From assembly GCA_026996855.1 (NCBI GenBank), contig JALWJZ010000027.1, forward strand, positions 1 to 60,817: a DNA stretch of 60,817 nucleotides. Reading direction: 5' to 3'. Positions 25,700 to 33,256 of this stretch are shown here, piece by piece. Every line of letters begins with the position of its first letter. The first letter of the stretch is position 1. Position numbers and translations under genes: made by a program. This DNA comes from Anaerolineales bacterium (GTDB taxonomy: Bacteria; Chloroflexota; Anaerolineae; Anaerolineales; DRMV01). The notes under the pieces are model-generated. The model saw only the letters and a program-made list of their open reading frames with translations. It did no database searches and was not told where the DNA came from.

Positions 25700-26683
25700 T
25701 TACCGGGCTTGGGGCGTCCCGGCTTTGCGCAGGGCCGCGAGTTGCTCGAAGAGTTCCCGTTCCTTCGGGGTCAGGTTTTTGGGAATGCGCACCTTGATTT
25801 CGGCGTACAAATCGCCGTATTCTCCGGGCTTTTTCAGTTTGGGCATCCCCCGGCCGCGCAGGCGGAAACGCTGGCCACATTGGGTACCAGGGGGAATGCG
25901 CAGATAGACGTCGCCCTTGAGGGTGGGAACCCGTACCTCGCCCCCCAGCACCGCGGTGTACAGGTCCACTTCCACCTGGGTGTACAGGTCGTCACCCTGG
26001 CGTTCGAAATTGGGATCCGGTGCCACCTGAACCACCAGGTACAGGTCGGCCATGGTGCCATCTTCCAGGGGCACCGCGCGTTTGAGCCGCACCTTGGTGC
26101 CGGTGCGGGCGCCGGGCGGAATTTTCACCTCCAGACGACGCCCGTTGATTTCGATGTGCCGGGTGGTGCCGTGATAGGCTTCGTACAGGCTGATGGTGAT
26201 GGGATGTTCGAAGGCGGGACGCTGTCGAGGACGAGTCCGGGCGGTTCGACGACCTGCACCCAGGCCGCCCAGCAAATCCTCCACCGTGACTTCTTCCCCA
26301 AGCCCGCCAAAACCGAAGAACTGGCGGAAGAAATCGGAAAAGCCGCTCACCCCGCCGAAAAGGTCGTCCAGGTCGCGGAATTCCACCCGCACGCCCCCGG
26401 GCCCGGCCGCTGCCCATTGGGACCAGTCGAATCCACCGGGCATGCCGGCCTGTTTCCAGCGCTCGTATTGAGCCCGCATTTGGTCGTACTTGGCCCGTTT
26501 CTCCGGGTCGCTCAACACCTGATACGCTTCGTTGATTTCCTTGAATTTCTCCTCGGCTTCCTTGTTCCCGGGGTTGCGGTCCGGGTGGTATTTCAACGCC
26601 AGTTTCCGGTACGCCCGTTTGATTTCATCCTGTGTGGCATCCGGGCTGACCCCCAGAATGGCATAGTAATCTTTGAATTCCAT
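25700..26683 (-). CDS. DnaJ-like co-chaperone, CbpA type
   Basis: A 327-residue type B J-protein. The J domain is at residues 1-70 with HPD at 33-35. A Gly/Phe-rich stretch (about 90-150) follows, then two beta-sandwich substrate-binding domains (about 160-320). It lacks the CxxCxGxG zinc-finger repeats of DnaJ proper, so CbpA-like is the better name. It delivers unfolded proteins to DnaK; no dnaK is in the window. GGAGGTAAG lies upstream of the ATG. Confidence 0.92.
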   Translation of the reverse strand: MEFKDYYAILGVSPDATQDEIKRAYRKLALKYHPDRNPGNKEAEEKFKEINEAYQVLSDPEKRAKYDQMRAQYERWKQAGMPGGFDWSQWAAAGPGGVRVEFRDLDDLFGGVSGFSDFFRQFFGFGGLGEEVTVEDLLGGLGAGRRTARTRPRQRPAFEHPITISLYEAYHGTTRHIEINGRRLEVKIPPGARTGTKVRLKRAVPLEDGTMADLYLVVQVAPDPNFERQGDDLYTQVEVDLYTAVLGGEVRVPTLKGDVYLRIPPGTQCGQRFRLRGRGMPKLKKPGEYGDLYAEIKVRIPKNLTPKERELFEQLAALRKAGTPQAR

Positions 26684-26993
26684 GGCTCGTGCTTACCTCC
26701 GTGAGGGGTTTATCGTTGTTTGTAACAGAAAAAGACCCTCCTCCCGGCCTTCCGGCCGAGGGCCGTTCTTTATTGTAGGCCAAAACAACGGGTTGGGGCA
26801 TGGATGTTTTGTAAGAGGGGCGTAAAAAGCCCGGGCTCTTGTCGAGACTTTCCGTTTTGTGAAGGGCGTTTATAATGCCAGCGTTGAGCCCATGGGAGAC
26901 CCGGAGCGTGGTCGGTCCAGGGGAGCGGCCATTGGTGTTTGAGACTTCTGCAAGTTGTGAAATGTGTTTCCGGTTCCTTCCGGGCAAAGGGTC
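26684..26993. other. 310-bp divergent intergenic region
   Basis: No gene is supported here. It separates the divergent DnaJ-like and GT4 genes. It holds a GC-rich hairpin around CGGCC-TTC-GGCCG near 26745-26760 and a TATAAT at 26871-26876, a candidate -10 box for the GT4 gene without a good -35 partner. Confidence 0.4.
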
Positions 26994-28109
26994 ATGAAAG
27001 TGTTGTATTTGACCGAAGGCTATTCGCCCCACGACCGGCGTTTCATGGAGGCCGCGGCGAACCTTTTGGGGCATCAGGTGGTGTACGTGCCCTGGCGGGG
27101 GCGCCCCGCGCGACGGCCCCGGGAACTGCCGTCCTCCGTGGTCTGGGCCGGGCATTTGGGTGCGCTCACGCCCCTCCGGTGGCGGTCCTGGTCCAGGGGG
27201 CTGCGTCGTTTGTTGGACCAAGTGAAGCCCGAGCTGATTCACGCCGGACCACTGCCCTGGGGCCCCCTGTTCCCGGCCTGGTGGGGCGCGTGGCCCCTGG
27301 TGAGCATGTCCTGGGGGTCCGATGTGCTGTGGCATGGACGGCGCAAGCCCTGGTTGAGGACGCTCATCCGCTGGGTGCTGCGCCGCAGTATCCTCCTTTT
27401 GGCCGATTGTCGCGCGGTGGCCGATACGGCCCACGCCTGGGGTATGCCGCGCGAGCGCATCCTGGTCTTCCCCTGGGGGACGGACCTGGACGTGTTTCAC
27501 CCCGGTGAGGAACCCGAGTTGCGCGCTTCCTGGGGGTGGCCCGAAGACGCGTTCGTGTGGGTCCACGCCCGGACGTGGAACCGTTACTACGGCGCGGACG
27601 TGGCCCTGCGGGGGTTTTTGCGGGCCTGGCGGCAGGAGCCCCGGTTGCGCCTGGTGCTGTTGGGCGGCGGGCCTCTGGAGGGCTGGTTGCATCGCGAAAT
27701 CGTCCGGCACCGGGCCCAAGGGGTGGTGCGTATCGTGGGTCGGGTGCCGGAAGAGCATTTGGCCCGCTACTTCCGCGCCGCGAACGGTTACCTCAGTATG
27801 TCCCGCAGCGATGGTTCCTCGGTGACCCTGCTTCAGGCCTTGGCTTCGGGCCTGCCCGCGGTGGTGAGCGACATCCCCGGCAACCGGGAATGGGTGACGC
27901 CCGGGGTGGAGGGCTACCTGGTGCCCGTGGGCGATGTGGGGGCGCTGGCGCGCGCCCTGGTGCAGGTGGCCCGTATGGACGCGAGGGACCGTGCGGCCAT
28001 GGCCCAGGCCGCCCGCCGCCGGGCCGAGACCCACGCCGATTGGAAGCGCCACATCCGGGAACTGGACAGGGCGTATCGCCTGGCGGTAGAATGGGGCGTG
28101 CGACCATAG
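26994..28109 (+). CDS. Glycosyltransferase family 4
   Basis: A 371-residue GT-B enzyme from the ATG at 26994 (AAAGG upstream; a GTG 30 bp earlier is in frame). The C-terminal donor-binding half has LVLLGGGPLEGWL, GRVPEEHLARYFRAA and the EX7E-like region SRSDGSSVTLLQALASGLPAVVSD, all standard for GT4 (Glycos_transf_1). The N-terminal half carries the acceptor site. The sugar is unknown. The NeuB-like and murE genes follow on the same strand within 60 bp each, so this is probably the first gene of a cell-envelope unit. Confidence 0.9.
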   Translation: MKVLYLTEGYSPHDRRFMEAAANLLGHQVVYVPWRGRPARRPRELPSSVVWAGHLGALTPLRWRSWSRGLRRLLDQVKPELIHAGPLPWGPLFPAWWGAWPLVSMSWGSDVLWHGRRKPWLRTLIRWVLRRSILLLADCRAVADTAHAWGMPRERILVFPWGTDLDVFHPGEEPELRASWGWPEDAFVWVHARTWNRYYGADVALRGFLRAWRQEPRLRLVLLGGGPLEGWLHREIVRHRAQGVVRIVGRVPEEHLARYFRAANGYLSMSRSDGSSVTLLQALASGLPAVVSDIPGNREWVTPGVEGYLVPVGDVGALARALVQVARMDARDRAAMAQAARRRAETHADWKRHIRELDRAYRLAVEWGVRP

Positions 28110-28168
28110 AGGCGCGCGCTTCGGGATGATTTAAGGTTTCCCAAAAACCAGGATAAGGAGGCGAAAAC

Positions 28169-29077
28169 ATGTCCCGTAGAGCCATCAAAATCGGCGACCG
28201 CTGGGTGGGCGACGGTTACCCCACCTACATCGTGGCGGAAATCGGCATCAACCACAACGGCAGCCTGGAACTGGCCAAGCGCATGATCGATGCGGCCATC
28301 TGGGCCGGGGTGGACGCGGTCAAATTCCAAAAGCGCACCCCGGAAATCTGCACGCCCAAGGAAATGTGGAACAAAATGCGGGAAACCCCCTGGGGGTATA
28401 TTCCCTACATCGAGTACCGCCGTAAAGTGGAATTCGGCCAGGAGGAGTACCGGGAAATCGACCGCTACTGCAAGGAGCGGGGTATCACCTGGTTCGCCTC
28501 GGTGTGGGATATCCCCTCGGTGGACTTCATGGAACAATTCGACCCGCCGGTGTACAAAATTCCTTCCGCGGCGCTGACGGACCACGAACTCTTGCGCTAC
28601 GTGCGCAAGACGGGCCGGCCCATCTTGCTTTCCACCGGCATGTCCACCATGGAGCAGATTCGCGACGCGGTGAAAGTCGTGGGGGAAGAAAATCTCATGT
28701 TGCTCCACACCACCAGCACCTACCCCTGCGAACCCGCGGAACTCAACCTGCGCATGATTCAAACCCTGCGCCGGGAGTTTCCCACCGTGCCCATTGGTTA
28801 TTCGGGCCACGAAGTGGGCCTGGTGACCACCGCGGTGGCCGTGGCCCTGGGCGCCAGCCTGGTGGAGCGGCATTTCACCCTGGATCGGGCCATGTGGGGC
28901 AGCGACCAGGCGGCTTCGGTAGAGCCCGGTGGCATGGCCAAATTGGTCAAGTACATCCGGGTAACCGAGGCAGCCCTGGGCGACGGTGTGAAGCGGGTGT
29001 ACGAATCCGAGAAGAAGGCTATGAAGAAACTGCGGCGCTTCCTGGAGCCGCCTAAACCGGACGTGGTGGGGGATTGA
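28169..29077 (+). CDS. NeuB/SpsE-family nonulosonate synthase (no SAF domain)
   Basis: A 302-residue (beta/alpha)8 protein. AEIGINHNGSLELAKRMID near residue 24 and AGVDAVKFQKR are the PEP-binding start of N-acetylneuraminate / pseudaminate / legionaminate synthases. YPSTYP-like TSTYPCEP and GYSGHE, then VERHFTLDRAMWGSDQAAS complete the set. The family condenses PEP with a hexosamine derivative to a nine-carbon acid. It ends after the barrel; the usual C-terminal SAF (antifreeze-like) domain of about 60 residues is absent. AAGGAGGCG precedes the ATG. A SpsF-like activating enzyme is at 1425-2213. Confidence 0.88.
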   Translation: MSRRAIKIGDRWVGDGYPTYIVAEIGINHNGSLELAKRMIDAAIWAGVDAVKFQKRTPEICTPKEMWNKMRETPWGYIPYIEYRRKVEFGQEEYREIDRYCKERGITWFASVWDIPSVDFMEQFDPPVYKIPSAALTDHELLRYVRKTGRPILLSTGMSTMEQIRDAVKVVGEENLMLLHTTSTYPCEPAELNLRMIQTLRREFPTVPIGYSGHEVGLVTTAVAVALGASLVERHFTLDRAMWGSDQAASVEPGGMAKLVKYIRVTEAALGDGVKRVYESEKKAMKKLRRFLEPPKPDVVGD

Positions 29078-29083
29078 ACGCTC

Positions 29084-30670
29084 ATGGAATCCGCCCCCGT
29101 CTCTCGCGACGTACCTTTGAAACGTCTGGTACAGGCCATCCCGGGTTCGGTAAGCTTCTCCGGAGACGGGGACGTGTTGATTGCCGGGCTGGCCCTGGAT
29201 TCCCGGGAGGTGCGCCCGGGCTACCTGTTCATTGCTGTTCCCGGTACCCGGTTGGACGGCCACGATTTCATTCCCCAGGCTCTGGAGCGGGGCGCGGCCG
29301 CGGTGGTGGGTACCCGGCCGCTGAGCCTGCCCGTGCCTTATGTGCAGGTGGAAAACGCCCGGCAGGCCGCGGCGCACCTGGCCGCGGCCTTTTACGGCCA
29401 TCCCGGCCGGCGGCTTACCGTCATCGGCGTAACCGGCACCGACGGCAAGACCACCACCAGCATGTTGATTTGGAGCATCTTGAAGAAAGCGGGGCACCCC
29501 ACGGGCATGGTCACCACCATCCACGCGGACCTGGGCGGGTTGCAGGTGCCCACGGGCTTGCACGTCACCACTCCGGACGCCATCACCGTGCAGCGTTTTC
29601 TGGCCGAGATGGTGCGCCACGGCCTCACCCACGCGGTGCTGGAGGCCACTTCCCACGGCCTGGACCAGCACCGGGTGGATGGTAGTGAGTTCGACGTGGC
29701 CGTGGTCACCAACATCACCCATGAGCACCTGGATTACCACGGCTCTTACCAGGCCTACCGCGCGGCCAAGGCCCGCCTGGTGGAATTGCTGGCCGAGACG
29801 GTGGAAAAGCCCCAGGGCAACCCCCGGGCCGCGGTGCTCAACCGGGACCAGGAGGACCTCTTCCCCTGGCTGGCCGCGAAGGCCCCGGGTCGGGTGGTCT
29901 CCTTCGGACTTCATCCCCAGGCGGACGTGCGGGCCGAACAGGTGGAGAGCCGACCCGATGGGCTGCGTTTCCTGGCCATGGGGCCGGGGTTTCGGGTGCC
30001 CATTTTCAGCCCCTTGGTGGGGGATTACAACGTGGCCAACATCCTGGCTGCGCTCGCGGCCACGGTGGTGGTGCTGGGCGTGGACCCCCAGGCCGCGGCC
30101 CAAGCCGTGGCCGAGTTGAAAGGGCTGCCCGGCCGCATGGAGCGCATCCACATGGGCCAGGATTTCACCGCCATCGTGGATTTCGCCCATACGCCCGTGG
30201 CCTTGCAGCGGGCTTTGCAGGCCGCGCGCACCTGGACGCCCGGTCGCATTATCGCGGTGTTCGGCTCCGCGGGCCTGCGAGACCGGGCCAAACGCCGCAT
30301 GATGGCCCGGGTTTCCGCGGAACTGGCCGACGTCACCATCCTCACCGCGGAGGACCCCCGCACCGAGCCCCTGGAGGATATTTTGGCGGAGATGCTGGAA
30401 GGGGCTTTGGCCAAAGGTGCGGTGGAAGGGGAGACGGTGTTTCGCGTGCCGGACCGGGGCGAGGCTATCCGCCTGGCCGTGCGCCTGGCCCGCCCCGGCG
30501 ATACCGTGCTGGTGTGTGGCAAGGGCCACGAGCAGTCCATGTGCTTCGGCGAAACCGAGTACCCCTGGGACGATCGGGTGGCCTTACGCGCGGCCCTGGC
30601 CGAATTGCTGGGCGTCCCCGGGCCGGAGATGCCCTACCTGCCGACCCGGGGGCAGGGGGAGACGGTATAG
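29084..30670 (+). CDS. murE: UDP-N-acetylmuramyl-tripeptide synthetase
   Basis: A 528-residue Mur ligase. The ATP loop is GVTGTDGKTTTS near residue 120. The central domain has ATSHGLDQHRVDG and THEHLDYHGSYQAYRAAKARL, whose Lys is the usual carbamylated residue. The C-terminal amino-acid selection motif, DNPR in diaminopimelate enzymes, reads EDPRTEP here. It adds the third amino acid to UDP-MurNAc-L-Ala-D-Glu in the cytoplasm. The variant motif leaves the third residue (meso-Dap, Lys or Orn) open. It starts 6 bp after the NeuB-like gene. No other mur genes are beside it. Confidence 0.9.
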   Translation: MESAPVSRDVPLKRLVQAIPGSVSFSGDGDVLIAGLALDSREVRPGYLFIAVPGTRLDGHDFIPQALERGAAAVVGTRPLSLPVPYVQVENARQAAAHLAAAFYGHPGRRLTVIGVTGTDGKTTTSMLIWSILKKAGHPTGMVTTIHADLGGLQVPTGLHVTTPDAITVQRFLAEMVRHGLTHAVLEATSHGLDQHRVDGSEFDVAVVTNITHEHLDYHGSYQAYRAAKARLVELLAETVEKPQGNPRAAVLNRDQEDLFPWLAAKAPGRVVSFGLHPQADVRAEQVESRPDGLRFLAMGPGFRVPIFSPLVGDYNVANILAALAATVVVLGVDPQAAAQAVAELKGLPGRMERIHMGQDFTAIVDFAHTPVALQRALQAARTWTPGRIIAVFGSAGLRDRAKRRMMARVSAELADVTILTAEDPRTEPLEDILAEMLEGALAKGAVEGETVFRVPDRGEAIRLAVRLARPGDTVLVCGKGHEQSMCFGETEYPWDDRVALRAALAELLGVPGPEMPYLPTRGQGETV

Positions 30671-30695
30671 GGCATCCTTCGGGTGACGGAGCCTG

Positions 30696-31508
30696 TCATA
30701 CACCCATCCCCAACACTCGCGCCAGATTTTCTTTGGTCAACAAGGCCACGTCCTCCTCTCGCTCCAGGAACGGTCGCACATCTTCCACGACGTGCTCCCA
30801 CGGCAGAGCGTCCAATCGCTGCCACACCACTTCCCGCCAGTTTGCTTCCGTTACCGGCGGTCCTTCCCATCCCGTTTGGCGCAGGGCGTTGTTCAGCATG
30901 ACGAAATTGGGCGGCGGCCAGGTCGGGTCGCTGAGAAACCAGAGAAGGTCGTAGACATCCCGACCCTTCAAGTAGGGGCGCTGCAGGATGGCGTGGAGTT
31001 TGCCGGCCAGAAGGGAGGGTTTGTCGTGGTGTTGCAGGCGCAACGTCACGTGCCGACGCACCAGCGTCACCTCCAGGCCCGCACCCGCAGGAGGCCGCGT
31101 GTCCACTTCCACCTTCACAGCGAGCACTTCGTCAGGGTGAGGAGACAGGCGCAACTCATAGGGTAGGCCCCGGAAGCGCACGAACGCGCTGTGCACCACC
31201 TTGCGGTCGTTTACCTTGAGGGAAATTTCATAGCCCTCCGCGCTGAGTGTCCTTTGCACCGCGCGCAGATAGCCGCGGAAATCATACGGTGCCTCTTCCC
31301 GCTCGCGAGCGAAATCCAGGTCTTCGGAATAGCGGGGAATGTGGTAGAGAAAGCGCAGCGCGGTGCCGCCGTGAAAGGCCAACACGAGCATGGCCCCCTC
31401 CCGTTGCAGGACTTGGAGGATGCGAGCCTGAAGGTACTCCCGCACCACGTTGCGGGCCTGCCATGGGGATGGGATGGGGCGAATCAACTCGACCAGATAG
31501 TCCTTCAT
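30696..31508 (-). CDS. AbiEii-family nucleotidyltransferase toxin
   Basis: A 270-residue protein with the AbiEii nucleotidyltransferase motifs GGTALRFLY at residues 47-55 and RYSEDLDF at 59-66, and later KLHAILQRPYLKGRDVYDLLW. Proteins of this family are the toxins of type IV toxin-antitoxin systems and phage-abortive modules. They transfer nucleotides to RNA acceptors such as tRNA in the studied cases. The ATG overlaps the stop of the AbiEi-like gene by 4 bp (ATGA). It ends 26 bp from the convergent murE stop. Confidence 0.9.
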   Translation of the reverse strand: MKDYLVELIRPIPSPWQARNVVREYLQARILQVLQREGAMLVLAFHGGTALRFLYHIPRYSEDLDFAREREEAPYDFRGYLRAVQRTLSAEGYEISLKVNDRKVVHSAFVRFRGLPYELRLSPHPDEVLAVKVEVDTRPPAGAGLEVTLVRRHVTLRLQHHDKPSLLAGKLHAILQRPYLKGRDVYDLLWFLSDPTWPPPNFVMLNNALRQTGWEGPPVTEANWREVVWQRLDALPWEHVVEDVRPFLEREEDVALLTKENLARVLGMGV

Positions 31509-32146
31509 AGGGCTTCGTAGGCCTCCTCTTCTTGTTCACGCAGGGTGAGAATCATATCCACGGCGCGGCGCAATTTGACCATACCGGAGCGCTCGGCAAA
31601 CGCCTGCAGGCGCCCAGGGTCGAGACGCTCCAGGTTTTGCAGACGCAATTCCTTCAGGTAAGCATGGAGGCCCCTGGCCGGCTGCAGGTAAATCAGATCC
31701 AGCAAGGCTTTTTCCGGGAGGGCGACGAACGCGCGCTGGTCGGGAGCCACTTCTTCCAGCCGATAACCGAAAAAGAAAGTCGGGCGCACATGCCGGTAGA
31801 GGAAGGTGCCCAGGGGCGTTTGCCACTTTCCAGGGCGAGCGGTTGTGATGCTGGTAATGACGTACACGGCTTCTGGGATGAGGCCATAGTAGGCAAGGGC
31901 AGCCTGCAGACTCACGTAGGAAGGGCGCACCAGGTGGTTGGCCACCAGGAAAGGATGGGGACGGACGCGCTGGTAGGGGGGCGCGAGGGTATAGAGGCCT
32001 CGACGCAGCCGATACAGTTTGCCCGCCCGCACCCATCGAGAGAGTTGAACGCGCAGAGCGTTGGGGTCCTGGTTGCCCGCCAGGAGAAGGCCCGTCTCGA
32101 AAACAGGCTCATTTCCAACGATGCGAAGCAATTCTTCAAAAGTCAT
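31505..32146 (-). CDS. AbiEi-like antitoxin / transcriptional regulator
   Basis: A 213-residue protein from the ATG at 32146. An ATG at 32191 is also in frame but lies inside the upstream inverted repeat, so the shorter form is preferred. A helix-turn-helix with winged element lies in the first ~70 residues (ALRVQLSRWVRAGKLYRLRRG). The AbiEi C-terminal domain follows (PSYVSLQAALAYYGL, PEKALLDLIYL). AbiEi proteins neutralise AbiEii and repress their own promoter by binding inverted repeats, which fits the site at 32190-32231. Confidence 0.87.
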   Translation of the reverse strand: MTFEELLRIVGNEPVFETGLLLAGNQDPNALRVQLSRWVRAGKLYRLRRGLYTLAPPYQRVRPHPFLVANHLVRPSYVSLQAALAYYGLIPEAVYVITSITTARPGKWQTPLGTFLYRHVRPTFFFGYRLEEVAPDQRAFVALPEKALLDLIYLQPARGLHAYLKELRLQNLERLDPGRLQAFAERSGMVKLRRAVDMILTLREQEEEAYEAL

Positions 32147-32189
32147 TGTGTTTTCCAAATTGAGGAAAGCGGATTTATGCTTTGTTAGC

Positions 32190-32231
32190 ATGTTGCATTA
32201 GTTTATCAAAGATGATAAATTGACGCAACAT
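32190..32231. promoter_or_regulatory. Nested-dyad operator of the AbiE-like module
   Basis: Two concentric perfect inverted repeats share one centre. The outer arms are ATGTTGC (32190-32196) and GCAACAT (32225-32231). The inner arms are TTTATC (32202-32207) and GATAAA (32214-32219). The spacers between outer and inner arms are 5 nt on both sides and the centre is 6 nt. It lies 44 bp upstream of the preferred antitoxin start and is the likely autoregulation site. Confidence 0.65.
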
Positions 32232-32245
32232 CTCCTTTCCTCTGC

Positions 32246-32370
32246 TCACTCAGAGCCATGGAGAATACGGAGTATCCGCTGGAGAAGGTCAAAAATTTTT
32301 CTGTGTTCTTTGTGGCTCCGTGAGAAAATACGGGGCTTTTGCCGCTTTTGTTGGATTTTGAAAAAACGCG
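32246..32370. repeat. Interspersed intergenic repeat, copy A
   Basis: About 125 bp closely similar to 60421-60550 and more weakly to 60226-60346. Shared blocks include GGAGAA, CGGAGTAT, CTGGAGAAGG, TCTGTGTTCT, CTCCGTGAGAAAAT and TTGGATTTTGAAAAA. It contains complementary CACAGAG/CTCTGTG-type arms, so it can fold. It is AT-richer than its surroundings and non-coding. Confidence 0.75.
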
Positions 32371-32432
32371 TTCCTCTTTGCACGCGTTTTTCAAAATGAA
32401 TGGGGAAGCAGCAGAAATTTCTATAAGACCGC

Positions 32433-32853
32433 TCATGATTCGGAGGATTGTAGAGATGCCAATGCTTCCCGTACGCGGCGAATGAATTCCCCAGGCCGCA
32501 CGACTTGGACCTCGGGATGGCCTGGCTGATAATGGCGCACGTTGAAGGTGACCAACCAGGAGCAACGAGCCTGCAAGCGGCCACCAAAATGGGTAGGTCC
32601 TTGGGATGTGCCCGCCCCTCATGAATCGCCACATCCTCGGCCGCGGGCGAAGGTATCACGGTCAATGCTCGTTCTACCAACAGACGAAAAAGGGGGGAGC
32701 GCTTCGGGTAACTTGGCCTTCAAGTTCCTTTCCGCTTCGATAAGGGTCAATTCGCCCAGACGCAGAATGAGCAGGCTGGCCCCGTGTTCGCTGGGGGGAA
32801 GCCGCACCCGCAAACAGCACATCCGCGTCCACAAACACCCGGGGCTTACGCAT
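32433..32853 (-). pseudogene. Frameshifted PIN-domain (VapC-like) toxin
   Basis: A PIN protein can be read only by changing frame three times. It begins MRKPRVFVDADVLFAGAASP (ATG at 32853). The frame changes at the G6 run near 32793-32798, continues as SEHGASLLILRLGELTLIEA, changes again at the G6 run near 32692-32697, continues as LFRLLVERALTVIPSPAAED, and changes a third time near 32595. It ends VRREALASLQSSES-like before TGA at 32433. The acidic PIN residues (Asp in VDAD, Glu in LIEA, Asp in PKDLPIL) all remain. It overlaps the AbrB-type gene by 8 bp. It is either a recent loss or a sequence error at G runs. Confidence 0.7.
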
Positions 32854-33127
32854 CGCGCTGCGTTCGCTCATAGTGCTCTCTGTAGTAAATTTCCCGCTGT
32901 TCTCGAAGAGCGCTTAACAACTCCTGGAGGCTTATGCCCGCTTCCTCTCGCAATCGCTCGATCTCGCGGGCCAGTTCGGGTACCAGGGGAGCCATAGGAG
33001 TGAGGATGAGAATGCCGCCCAGGTCCAAAAGTCGAAAGGTGTCCCCGGGTTTAATGCCGTATTTCTCGCGCAATTTAGCGGGCAGAGTAAGCGTACCTCG
33101 TTTCCGTACCTGAACCGTCAATTCCAT
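32846..33127 (-). CDS. AbrB/SpoVT-type antitoxin
   Basis: A 93-residue protein. Residues 1-45 form a swapped-hairpin AbrB DNA-binding domain (KRGTLTLPAKLREKYGIKPGD). The helical C-terminal half (EREIERLREEAGISLQELL region) would bind a PIN toxin. It overlaps the broken PIN gene by 8 bp, the usual order of a vapBC module. GAGG lies before the ATG. The antitoxin frame is intact although the toxin is not. Confidence 0.85.
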   Translation of the reverse strand: MELTVQVRKRGTLTLPAKLREKYGIKPGDTFRLLDLGGILILTPMAPLVPELAREIERLREEAGISLQELLSALREQREIYYREHYERTQRDA

Positions 33128-33256
33128 AACCCTCTTCCTCCGTGGCAGGTTTTCTGCAAAGGCAGTTTATCATAAAACTCGTGCCCCAGAGAAGGATGTT
33201 GTTCATCTCGAAAAATGCTTGCTCTCAGGAGTGGGAGAGCCGTTGTATTGCCCCTT

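Noticed and set aside
25700-26683. Calling this gene dnaJ
   Set aside because: The four CxxCxGxG zinc-binding repeats of DnaJ are absent, so a CbpA-type name is safer.
32191-32191. The upstream ATG as start of the AbiEi-like protein
   Set aside because: It lies within the outer arm of the operator dyad and has no ribosome site; the ATG at 32146 was preferred, though not proven.
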